From positions 62,001 through 126,000 of the forward strand of contig NZ_CANLER010000007.1 of NCBI RefSeq assembly GCF_947489715.1: DNA of 64,000 bases, written 5' to 3'. The notes beneath the pieces are model-generated. The model was given only the letters and a program-made list of their open reading frames with translations. It had not been told where the DNA came from and searched no databases. Source of the DNA: an uncultured Roseovarius sp. (lineage in GTDB: Bacteria > Pseudomonadota > Alphaproteobacteria > Rhodobacterales > Rhodobacteraceae). The number at the start of each line of letters is the position of its first letter. Position 1 is the stretch's first letter. The position numbers were made by a program, and so were the translations under genes. Below, piece after piece: positions 38,131 to 46,067 of this stretch.

Positions 38131-39435
38131 TTATTCCCGGAATGCCTTGGTGAAGTAATCCGTCAGCGGTTTGGTCAGATAGGCCAGCGGGGTGCGATCT
38201 TCGGTGCGGATAAATGCTTCGACCGGCATGCCGGGGATCAGTACTGCGTTATCCGGCAGTCGTTGTTGCTCACCTTCGCTTAGCGCAATTTCGGCGCGGT
38301 AAAACGACACTTGCGAGCGTTCATCCTCGAAGGCATCGGCTGAAATCTGGACAACCTTGCCGTTCAGCTCGGGCGTGGTGCGCTGATCCAAAGCCGAGAA
38401 GCGCAGGATCACATCCTGACCGATGGTCAGCTTGTCGATATGGATTGGTTCGACCCGCGCATTGATGATCAATGGACGGTCCTGCGGCACGATGTAAAGC
38501 ACCGGATCCGCGGGGCGGATGACCGAGCGTAGGGCAAAGACCTGCAAGTCATAGACCACGCCCGATACCGGCGCGGTGATGTCCAGCCGATCCAGTTGTT
38601 CGATCAGGGCAAGGCGTTGCTCACGCAGTTCCAATTCGCGATATTGCAGGTCGCGCAACCTAGTGATTGCTTCCTCCCGGCGTGCGGAGCCCAGTTTGAG
38701 GATCTCGATGTCGATCTCGGTGATCCGGCCTCCGGCCTGCGCCTTCTGTGCCTCCAAATCGCCCATTGTGCCGCTTAGCCGTGCCTCTTCGCGTTGCAGG
38801 CTAAGTACGCGCGCAGCCTGTGCCAACCCTTGGTCGAGGAGTTTCTGCTGGTCGGTCAGTTCTTTCGAGATCAACTCCAGCTGCCTTTCGAGAGAGATCT
38901 GCTGGGCTTCGATCCCATCAATTTGGTTGGTAATCTGGCTGCGCCGTTTTTCCAACTGATCAATCTCGTTCGTGGTCGATTCCGCCCGCGCGGTCATCAA
39001 TCTTTGTTGACCGGCAATCAGATCGGGGGCGTCGACATTCACTTTGGCCGCTTCCAGCAAAAGTGGATCGAAGGTGATTTTGTCATTGCCGTCCCGCTCG
39101 GCTTCTAACCGGCCGCGCCGGGCCATCAATTCGTATAGCTGGCTTTCGTTGATCGCCAGTTGTGACTTGAGCTGTGTGGCATCCAACCGGATCATCACAT
39201 CACCGGCGGCAACTTCTATCCCTTCATCCACCAGGATTTCCGCCACGACCCCGCCATCGGGATGTTGGACAACCTGTCGGTTCTGATCCACCTCGATCCG
39301 GCCATTGGCAATGATCGCCCCGGAAATATTGGTCATCACGGCCCAGGTGCCAAATCCGCCAACCAGCAGCAGCAGACCCAGCAGGCCGACCGTCATCGGA
39401 GCACGCGCCGACCAGGCTTTTTTTTCATTGGTCAT
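38131..39435 (-). CDS. HlyD family type I secretion periplasmic adaptor subunit
   Basis: The 434-residue protein has a short cytoplasmic N-terminus, one membrane segment (about residues 14-36), a lipoyl-like half ([40 protein letters not shown]), long coiled-coil helices (about 95-270), and a C-terminal beta-barrel with [20 protein letters not shown]. It links the inner-membrane ABC exporter to a TolC-type channel. ATG 39435 overlaps the ABC gene stop (ATGA). No secreted RTX substrate or TolC gene is nearby. Confidence 0.94.
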   Translation of the reverse strand: MTNEKKAWSARAPMTVGLLGLLLLVGGFGTWAVMTNISGAIIANGRIEVDQNRQVVQHPDGGVVAEILVDEGIEVAAGDVMIRLDATQLKSQLAINESQLYELMARRGRLEAERDGNDKITFDPLLLEAAKVNVDAPDLIAGQQRLMTARAESTTNEIDQLEKRRSQITNQIDGIEAQQISLERQLELISKELTDQQKLLDQGLAQAARVLSLQREEARLSGTMGDLEAQKAQAGGRITEIDIEILKLGSARREEAITRLRDLQYRELELREQRLALIEQLDRLDITAPVSGVVYDLQVFALRSVIRPADPVLYIVPQDRPLIINARVEPIHIDKLTIGQDVILRFSALDQRTTPELNGKVVQISADAFEDERSQVSFYRAEIALSEGEQQRLPDNAVLIPGMPVEAFIRTEDRTPLAYLTKPLTDYFTKAFRE

Positions 39436-41165
39436 TGCACACCTCCGGCGCCGACGGATTTGGTGATTTCCGAATGGTTCTTGACCACATCTTTCAACAC
39501 TTTTTCCTTTGGTCCGTAGGCGCGCAATGCGCCCATCTCCAGCATCAAGAGCATGTCGCATTCCTTGATTGCCGCCGGGCGGTGCGCCATGATCAGGATT
39601 GCCTTGCCCTCAGCCTTCATTCCGCGAATGGCGGTGTTCACCGCTTCGCTGCCCTCGTTGTCGAGGTTCGAGTTGGGCTCGTCCAGCACCAGCAGAACCG
39701 GGTCGCCATACATTGCCCGCGCAAGGCCAATCCGCTGCATCTGCCCGCCCGAAAGCTTGCCCCCGGCGGAGGTGACGCGTGTGTCATACCCGTCTGGCAG
39801 CTTCAGGATCATCTCATGTGCATCGGCTTTCTTGGCGGCGATAACCACCTGATCCGCATCCGGCGATTGAGAAAGCTTGGCGATATTTTCGGCGATGGTG
39901 CCATCAAATAGCTGCACCCGCTGTGGCAGGTATCCGATATGTTGACCCAGCACTTCAGGCTCATATTGCTCCAGCGCTGCGCCATCCAGCCTGATCTTGC
40001 CGCCCGCCGCGCGCCAGGTGCCGGTCAGTGCCCGTGCCAACGTGGATTTCCCTGCACCCGAAGCCCCGATCACCCCAACCGCCTGTCCGGGCTGAACCGT
40101 GAAAGTCACCCCTTTTAGCGCTGCCTGACGTTCACCCGGAGGGACAACAGACACTTGCTGCACTTCCAGCAAAGCGCGTGGTTTCGGCAATGGGGTGCGC
40201 GGGCTTTCGGGGGGAACCTGACCCAGCAGCCCTGCAAGGCTTTCCCAGCCCTTTGTGGCGCGTTGCACCAATGCCCACTGGCCAATGGATTGTTCGATCG
40301 GTGCCAATGCGCGGCCCAGCAGGATAGACCCGGCGATCATTGCGCCCGGCGTCAACTCCCCCTGTAAAACCAGATAGGCGCCGAGGCCCAGCATCGCCGA
40401 TTGCAGAAACAGCCGGAATGTCTTGGTCGATGTGGTGAAAGTGCCGCCCAAATCCGCCGAATGTATCTGTTCTCGCAGGGCTTTCTCGCGCGCGACCTGC
40501 CAGCGGTCAAAGGCGGCGCGGCGCATGCCCATCGCTTGCACCATTTCTGCCTCGGACCTGATCTGCCCCGAAATCGCTTCGGCCTCGACAGCGGCGGCGT
40601 TTGCCTTGGCTACGGGGCGCCGCGTCACTAATTGGTTGACCAGTGTGACGACGATCAGAATGCCGCCACCGGCCAGCGCCAGCGTGCCCAGCATTGGGTG
40701 GAAAATCCAGATGCCGGCCAGAAAGAAGGGAGTCCAGGGGATGTCGAACATCGCCGTCAGTACGGGCGAGCTCATCAGTCGTTGAATCGCCTCAAGATCG
40801 CGCAAACCGGTAGCCGAACTGGCATCTGGCGCCACAGCGGATTTGCGAATCACAGCGTCGAAAACCCGCCGGTCCAGCCGCGCCTGAAACCGCGCGCCGA
40901 CCCGTCCCATGATTCGTCCGCGCGCATAGTCCAGCAAGCCCATCATTCCGTAAAGAAAGACCACGAGAACTGATAAGGCGATCAAAGTTTCGATAGATCG
41001 ACTGCCCAAAACCCGATCATAGACCTGCAGCATGTAAAGCGGCCCGGTGAGCATCAGAAGGTTGGCAAAAAAGCCGAAAATGGCCACAAACCAGTATAGT
41101 CCCCGGCTTTCTCGGCGGGCTGCACGCAACTCGTCCTTGCCAGCGTCAAGTATTCTCTTGTCCAT
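39432..41165 (-). CDS. Type I secretion system permease/ATPase (PrtD family)
   Basis: The 577-residue half-transporter has a six-segment membrane domain (about 25-300) and an ABC domain with Walker [15 protein letters not shown] near residue 370, Q-loop LPQRVQLF, signature [15 protein letters not shown], and Walker [13 protein letters not shown]. The NSNLD wording is typical of PrtD-type exporters. The start MDKRILDAG at 41165 is chosen; a longer frame to 41285 adds non-conserved sequence. It exports an unlinked substrate with the adjacent HlyD protein. Confidence 0.93.
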   Translation of the reverse strand: MDKRILDAGKDELRAARRESRGLYWFVAIFGFFANLLMLTGPLYMLQVYDRVLGSRSIETLIALSVLVVFLYGMMGLLDYARGRIMGRVGARFQARLDRRVFDAVIRKSAVAPDASSATGLRDLEAIQRLMSSPVLTAMFDIPWTPFFLAGIWIFHPMLGTLALAGGGILIVVTLVNQLVTRRPVAKANAAAVEAEAISGQIRSEAEMVQAMGMRRAAFDRWQVAREKALREQIHSADLGGTFTTSTKTFRLFLQSAMLGLGAYLVLQGELTPGAMIAGSILLGRALAPIEQSIGQWALVQRATKGWESLAGLLGQVPPESPRTPLPKPRALLEVQQVSVVPPGERQAALKGVTFTVQPGQAVGVIGASGAGKSTLARALTGTWRAAGGKIRLDGAALEQYEPEVLGQHIGYLPQRVQLFDGTIAENIAKLSQSPDADQVVIAAKKADAHEMILKLPDGYDTRVTSAGGKLSGGQMQRIGLARAMYGDPVLLVLDEPNSNLDNEGSEAVNTAIRGMKAEGKAILIMAHRPAAIKECDMLLMLEMGALRAYGPKEKVLKDVVKNHSEITKSVGAGGVQ

Positions 41166-41335
41166 TTGCGTATTTCCGCTCGATTCCCCGCCAGATGGTG
41201 TTTCCCTTCCGGCGTCGCCTGCTTTACAGGAATTGTAACCAATCTGCCACATCGAGGTGCGGATTTCCGTACCTAGTCTGGGCAATAACCTGTGATAGGC
41301 TAAATAACGCCTGTAAACATTAGGACGGAAACGAT

Positions 41336-42142
41336 TTGTACTTCTTAAACAAGATTCTCCACCGCGTCCTGCGCCCAGCGGTTGCGTTAACGGGTTTGAG
41401 CGTGCTGGTGGCCTGTGGCCAACCTGATGAAGCGGTCACACGTAGCTCACCCCCTGATCCTTACGAAAAGTTCAATCGCAAGGTCCATAAATTCAATCGC
41501 GGTCTGGACCGTGTTTTCATCCGTCCGGTCGGCAAGGGCTATAGCTCGGCCATTCCTGATGACATTGAAACAGCAATTGGCCGGTTTGCCTTTAACCTGT
41601 CCATACCCAGTGCCGTGGTAAATAATATCCTTCAGGGAAATATGCGCGGTGCGTTCAATGATACCGCGCGCTTTGCTGTGAATACCACCGTGGGCCTTGG
41701 CGGGTTTTTCGACCCAGCCAGCGAAATGAGCATGGCCACGGCCACCGATGCCGATTTTGGCCAGACGCTTTATGTCTGGGGCGTGCCCAGCGGTAATTAT
41801 GGTGAGGTGCCTGTGCTGGGCCCCGGTACCGACCGGCACATGGCGGGCAAGGTGGTTGATCTTTTTTCCAACCCGTTGACTTACATTCTGCCTGAGCCCG
41901 AAAGATACTATGGCACCGGCGCTTCGATTGCCGCACGCTTAAGTGACCGGGCGCGCTATTCCGACACGATTGATTCGGTGTTATATGAAAGCGAAGACAG
42001 CTACGCTGCCACGCGGTCGCTGTACCTGCAGAACCGTCGTTTCAGGCTCGACAGAGGCAGAAGCGATACATATCAGGACCCCTATGACGAGCTTTACGGC
42101 GTACCGAGTGAGGATCCCAGCAATGTCGCAAGTGAAGAATGA
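41336..42142 (+). CDS. mlaA: MlaA family outer-membrane lipoprotein (VacJ)
   Basis: The 268-residue protein starts at TTG 41336 after GGACGGAAA, has a lipoprotein signal peptide with lipobox LVAC, and continues DPYEKFNRKVHKFNRGLD, the conserved MlaA start. It also has FAVNTTVGLGGFFDPASEMSM. MlaA removes misplaced phospholipid from the outer leaflet of the outer membrane. Its 3' end overlaps mlaC by 20 bases, so they are coexpressed. The Mla ABC genes are not in the window. Confidence 0.92.
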   Translation: MYFLNKILHRVLRPAVALTGLSVLVACGQPDEAVTRSSPPDPYEKFNRKVHKFNRGLDRVFIRPVGKGYSSAIPDDIETAIGRFAFNLSIPSAVVNNILQGNMRGAFNDTARFAVNTTVGLGGFFDPASEMSMATATDADFGQTLYVWGVPSGNYGEVPVLGPGTDRHMAGKVVDLFSNPLTYILPEPERYYGTGASIAARLSDRARYSDTIDSVLYESEDSYAATRSLYLQNRRFRLDRGRSDTYQDPYDELYGVPSEDPSNVASEE

Positions 42143-42737
42143 ACTGAATCGCCGCTATTTTATTGCAACTGGACTGTCAGCTGCCGCTATGTTCGGGCTG
42201 CCGGGGCAGGCAGTGGCACTGACGGATGCGAGCGCGCGTGCGTTGGTTGACCGAGTGGTGGGTGACATCAACAAAGTCATCGCCTCGGGCAAGTCGCAAT
42301 CGGCCATGATCGCGGATTTCGAACGCATCTTTGGACGCTATGCCGATGTAAACGTCATTGCACGATCGGCGCTCGGGGCGGATTCTCGCCGAGCAAGTAA
42401 TGGCCAGCTGCGCGCTTTTACGGACGCATTCAAGGGCTATGTGGCGCGTAAGTACGGTAAACGCTTCCGCGAATTTATCGGTGGCAAGATCGAAGTGAAC
42501 AGCGTGCGTAAGGTAAAATCCTGGCACGAAGTGCTGTCGACCGTGCAATTACGGGGGTCATCCCCTTTCGATGTCCGATTTCTGGTTTCGGATCGATCGG
42601 GCAGGGATTTGTTCTTTGATATGATCATCGAAGGTGTCAGCCTGAGGATCAGCGAACGCACCGAAATCGGTGCCATGCTGGATCGTCGCAATGGCAATAT
42701 CGATGCGCTGATCGCCGATCTGAAGAACGCGGGCTGA
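42123..42737 (+). CDS. mlaC: MlaC family phospholipid-binding ABC transporter protein
   Basis: The 204-residue periplasmic protein has a probable signal sequence with RRYFIATGLSAAAMFGLPG, a twin-arginine-like pattern, and an MlaC/Ttg2 fold (about 40-200) with ARSALGADSRRASNGQLRAF and YGKRFREFIGGKIEV. It ferries phospholipid between MlaA and the inner-membrane MlaFEDB complex. The start lies inside mlaA. Confidence 0.91.
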   Translation: MSQVKNELNRRYFIATGLSAAAMFGLPGQAVALTDASARALVDRVVGDINKVIASGKSQSAMIADFERIFGRYADVNVIARSALGADSRRASNGQLRAFTDAFKGYVARKYGKRFREFIGGKIEVNSVRKVKSWHEVLSTVQLRGSSPFDVRFLVSDRSGRDLFFDMIIEGVSLRISERTEIGAMLDRRNGNIDALIADLKNAG

Positions 42738-42819
42738 CGGACGGCTCCCAATTGAAATCACGCGTCTACTTATTGGATCGCCTGCTTCACGGAGCAGGTG
42801 GTCATAGCTAGAAGTGTCC

Positions 42820-43299
42820 TCATTCCTCCAGATCGCCGTGGATGGCGAATTGTTCCAATCCAGCGTCTTGCGCTTCGATCACACGGAAGCTTTCCTTGAC
42901 CCCGGCACCGGTAAGTTCCCGCATCACGGTTAGCAGCGTGTTGGGGGCGTGATCTTCGCAAAGCTCGGCCATGTGATTCAGTTCTTCCGTGGCGACGGGC
43001 AGGGCGGTGGCCACGTCGGGCGCGCCGTAGATTTGGACGAAATGCTCGGCCAATGCATGCGCCAGCGCGTCGAACTCGGATCGTTCCACTTGGGTGACAG
43101 CGACGAAGGTCACGCGGCCGAACGTCTCGCAGCCCAGCCAGCCATTTGAAAACGCCTGACGGGGTTTGCCGGTAAGGTCTGCTTCGGACCAGTTGGAAAA
43201 CTCGAACCCGCCCGAGACGCACCATTCGCCGGTGCGCGCCGGAGACGCGTAGACATGTTGGTCGCTTTCATCGAAATGAATGGCGCGTGCCAGTTTCAT
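42820..43299 (-). CDS. DUF6505 family protein
   Basis: The 159-residue protein (start MKLARAIHFDESDQHVYASP at 43299) has no signal or membrane segment. I recall this family as DUF6505, found in Rhodobacterales beside the biotin/lipoate-ligase-like gene; no biochemical role is known to me. Its start overlaps the next gene by four bases (ATGA). It is the last gene of the operon that runs from DUF6494 through the Mrp ATPase and the ligase-like gene. Confidence 0.65.
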   Translation of the reverse strand: MKLARAIHFDESDQHVYASPARTGEWCVSGGFEFSNWSEADLTGKPRQAFSNGWLGCETFGRVTFVAVTQVERSEFDALAHALAEHFVQIYGAPDVATALPVATEELNHMAELCEDHAPNTLLTVMRELTGAGVKESFRVIEAQDAGLEQFAIHGDLEE

Positions 43300-44003
43300 G
43301 AGGCGGTCTCCAGAATGGTTGAAAGCGGAATCAGATGGGTGGTTTCGCCGTCGCGGATCAGCATGCCGAAGCGCTCGTCGACGCCCAGCCAGGTGCCCGA
43401 GAGGCCGTTTTGTGCCACTTCTTCGCCGATGCCATGGGCCAGCCCGCGCCATTCGGCATGCAAGGGCGCCACCCCGTCCGTGTCCCAGCGGGTGATCCAC
43501 ACAAGCGTGTGACGGGCCCAGCTTTCCAGCAGGGCGGTCGGATCAACATCAGCGCAGCCCTCGTCATAAAGCGCTGTCTGATCCGGCGTGTCGCCGGGAC
43601 GCTCGGCGATTTGCATCAGCGGCAGATCAAGGCCCACGACCAGCCAGTCGGGTTCCTGCGCGGGGTCGGTGCCGCCCGCGCCCACGTGCATCTCGCCGCA
43701 GGAGGCGCCGTTGATGCGAATGCCGCCAGCCCATTCCAGATGTACCGCAACCTCGGGCGGGGCCAGTGCGCCAAGCGCGTTCTGGAAACCGATGCCGCAA
43801 GTGGGCAGCATTGCCATCGCGTCCTCCAGCGGCACTTCGGGGGACATGACAATCGCCGCCATCAGCCGGTTTGCAGTGACATTGTGCACGATCAGCCCGG
43901 CGTCACAGCCGAGTGCTGCCATCGCGCAGGCTTTTTCGAACGGGTCGATATTGCCGCTGACCGCCTGTCCGGACATGAGGGGTGGGAAGGTCGGTTCTGT
44001 CAT
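43296..44003 (-). CDS. Biotin/lipoate-protein ligase family protein with C-terminal DUF4444-like domain
   Basis: The 235-residue protein has a BPL/LplA-type core (FPPLMSGQAVSGNIDPFEKA, HLEWAGGIRINGASCGEMHV; the GGxxxNGxxxGE pattern matches the ligase active-site loop) and a C-terminal domain (HAEWRGLAHGIGEEVAQNGL...GTWLGVDERFGMLIRDG) that resembles DUF4444. The usual KxxG lysine of ligases is not evident. It may attach or scavenge an acyl group, or be a non-catalytic relative. It overlaps both neighbours by four bases. Confidence 0.8.
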   Translation of the reverse strand: MTEPTFPPLMSGQAVSGNIDPFEKACAMAALGCDAGLIVHNVTANRLMAAIVMSPEVPLEDAMAMLPTCGIGFQNALGALAPPEVAVHLEWAGGIRINGASCGEMHVGAGGTDPAQEPDWLVVGLDLPLMQIAERPGDTPDQTALYDEGCADVDPTALLESWARHTLVWITRWDTDGVAPLHAEWRGLAHGIGEEVAQNGLSGTWLGVDERFGMLIRDGETTHLIPLSTILETAS

Positions 44004-45061
44004 GCGACTCCCTTGGCGATGAGCGCACGGGCGACCTCGCGGAACGCCTGCGCCTGCGGGCTGTCGGGCTGGCTGACCACGATCGGCGCACCCCCGTCCG
44101 AGGCAAGGCGGATATCAAGGTGCAGCGGGATTTCGGCAAGGAGCGGCACGTTAAGCTTCTGTGCCTCTGCCGCGACACCGCCATGGCCAAAGACGTGCTC
44201 CTCGTGCCCGCAATTCGAGCAGATATGCGTGGACATGTTTTCGATCATGCCGAGGACCGGCACGTGCAGTTGGTTGAACATGTCGATGCCCTTGCGAGCG
44301 TCGAGCAGGGCCACGTCTTGCGGGGTGGAGACCACGATCGCACCGGTCACGTCGGCCTTTTGTGCAAGGGTCATCTGCACGTCACCAGTGCCCGGCGGCA
44401 GATCGACCATCAGGCAATCAAGCGCGCCCCACTGCACCTGCATCAGCATCTGCTGCAGCGCGCCCATCAGCATCGGACCGCGCCAGACAACCGCCTGACC
44501 TTCATTGGTCATCAGACCGATGGACATCATCGTGACACCGTGGTTGCGCATTGGCAGAATGGTCTTGCCGTCGGGGCTGGCGGGGCGGCCCGATACGCCC
44601 AGCATCCGCGGCTGCGACGGGCCATAGACGTCGGCATCCAGCAGGCCGACACGACGCCCTTCGGCGGCAAGTGCGCAGGCGAGGTTGGCCGAAATCGTGG
44701 ACTTGCCAACGCCGCCCTTGCCGGAGGCAATGGCGATCAGGTTGGCGACACCCGGCACTTTCTGGGGCCCCTGCGGTTCGGCCTTGCGCTGGGGTTTGAG
44801 ATCGGGTGGCGCCTTGGTGTTGTGGCCGGTCAGGACGGCGCTGACCTCGGTTGCACCGGCGGCCCTGGCGGCGGCCTCGGCCGCGTCGCGGACCTGCGCA
44901 TAGGCGTCGGCCCGGGCTGGGTCGATTTCCAGCACGAAGCGTACTGTGGCCCCCTCGACATTGAGGCCGCGCATGACGCCTGCGCTGACGATATCGCCAC
45001 CACTGACGGGGTCTTTGACGGCTTTCAGCGCCTCAAGGACACTTTCACGGGTCAGGTTCAA
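44000..45061 (-). CDS. Mrp/NBP35 family ATP-binding Fe-S carrier
   Basis: The 353-residue protein has an N-terminal MIP18-like (DUF59) domain (about 1-90), the deviant Walker A GKGGVGKSTISANLA near residue 113, and the Fe-S motif SNCGHEEHVFG (CxxC-type region) near residue 285. These proteins assemble and transfer [4Fe-4S] clusters to target enzymes. The nearby Fe-S-rich formate dehydrogenase and ferredoxin genes are plausible clients. It overlaps the ligase-like gene start (ATGA). Confidence 0.92.
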   Translation of the reverse strand: MNLTRESVLEALKAVKDPVSGGDIVSAGVMRGLNVEGATVRFVLEIDPARADAYAQVRDAAEAAARAAGATEVSAVLTGHNTKAPPDLKPQRKAEPQGPQKVPGVANLIAIASGKGGVGKSTISANLACALAAEGRRVGLLDADVYGPSQPRMLGVSGRPASPDGKTILPMRNHGVTMMSIGLMTNEGQAVVWRGPMLMGALQQMLMQVQWGALDCLMVDLPPGTGDVQMTLAQKADVTGAIVVSTPQDVALLDARKGIDMFNQLHVPVLGMIENMSTHICSNCGHEEHVFGHGGVAAEAQKLNVPLLAEIPLHLDIRLASDGGAPIVVSQPDSPQAQAFREVARALIAKGVA

Positions 45062-45062
45062 T

Positions 45063-45257
45063 TCAATTCTGCCCTTTGATCGTGCCGGTCACGACATGTT
45101 CGACATCGAGCCCGTCAATGGTAAGGACCATCTTGGCCTGAAATTCCTTACCGGCGGTGTCACCGGCATTGCGCAACCCTTCCTCAATCGCCTGCTGAGA
45201 TGTTACGCCGACCTGTTTGAGGAATTTGCGCATGGACATGTTGAAATCGTCGCTCAT
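45063..45257 (-). CDS. DUF6494 family small protein
   Basis: The 64-residue protein begins MSDDFNMSMRKFLKQVGVTS and is one base upstream of the Mrp gene, so it is cotranscribed. I recall it as DUF6494, a small soluble family with this neighbour in Rhodobacterales; no function is known. It ends in a beta-strand-like KMVLTIDGLDVEHVVTGTIK region. Confidence 0.7.
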   Translation of the reverse strand: MSDDFNMSMRKFLKQVGVTSQQAIEEGLRNAGDTAGKEFQAKMVLTIDGLDVEHVVTGTIKGQN

Positions 45258-45326
45258 GGAGGTCTTCCTTTTGATGGTTTGGCAAGATTATTGACGGAAG
45301 CGGGCAGGATTTCCTACCCTTTGGGA

Positions 45327-46067
45327 ATGCGATTTTTAGTTTCCCTTGTCGTGATGCTGACGTTGCTGCCCGTACTGGCGTCGGCCGGAGAGCGTGATTT
45401 CCGGCTGAGCGCGCCGGGGGCGCTGGTCGAGAGCGGGTTGTTGAAATACCTGTTGCCGCGGTTCTCGCTGAAGACGCAAATCAGGGTCGAAGTCGTCGGT
45501 GGCGACGGCGAGGTCATGCTGAGTCCCGAGGGCGACGGTGTGCCCGTGTTCAGCAGCGCCGGGGCGACATGGCGGATGCGGTTGCAGGGCGATCATGCGG
45601 GCGCGGCGCGGTTTGCCGAGTGGCTGACCTCGGAAGTGGGCCAGCGGACCCTGACCAGCTTTGAGGTGGATGGAGCGCAGTCTTTCACCCTGCCTGCCGA
45701 GGAGGCCGAGGTCGAGGTTGCGGCGAGTTACGAGGGCAATGCCGCCGAGGGGTTGAAACTGTCGAGCGTACATTGTGGTCGTTGCCATGTGGTGAGCGAG
45801 GCCAATCGGATGAACGCCATCGGCTCGACGCCGTCCTTTTTCGTGCTGCGGACGATGCGAGACTGGGACCGGCGGTTTCAGTCGTTTTTTGCTCTTAACC
45901 CGCACCCAAGTTTCACTCAAGTGGCCGATGTGACGGCGCCGTTTCCCATCGACCGGCCCTCGCCCATCGCGCCGGTAGAAATCACGCTGGACGATCTGGA
46001 CGCGATCCTGGCCTATGTGAACCAGCTTGAGCCTGCCGATCTGGGGGCACCGATCCAGCATCAGTGA
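45327..46067 (+). CDS. Cytochrome c protein fused to a shortened TupA-like (tungstate-binding) domain
   Basis: The 246-residue protein has a signal peptide (MRFLVSLVVMLTLLPVLASA). Residues about 22-60 (LSAPGALVESGLLKYLLPRF then TQIRVEVV) resemble the first strand and helix of TupA/WtpA receptors. Residues about 90-125 (AARFAEWLTSEVGQRTLTSF then EVDGAQSF) resemble their last helix. The middle lobe is missing. C150-H154 (CGRCH) is a heme site, followed by a cytochrome c-type C-terminal helix LDDLDAILAYVNQLE. The TupA match is by eye. It converges with the ferredoxin gene, overlapping by seven bases, and lies in a Mo/W formate dehydrogenase region. Confidence 0.75.
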   Translation: MRFLVSLVVMLTLLPVLASAGERDFRLSAPGALVESGLLKYLLPRFSLKTQIRVEVVGGDGEVMLSPEGDGVPVFSSAGATWRMRLQGDHAGAARFAEWLTSEVGQRTLTSFEVDGAQSFTLPAEEAEVEVAASYEGNAAEGLKLSSVHCGRCHVVSEANRMNAIGSTPSFFVLRTMRDWDRRFQSFFALNPHPSFTQVADVTAPFPIDRPSPIAPVEITLDDLDAILAYVNQLEPADLGAPIQHQ

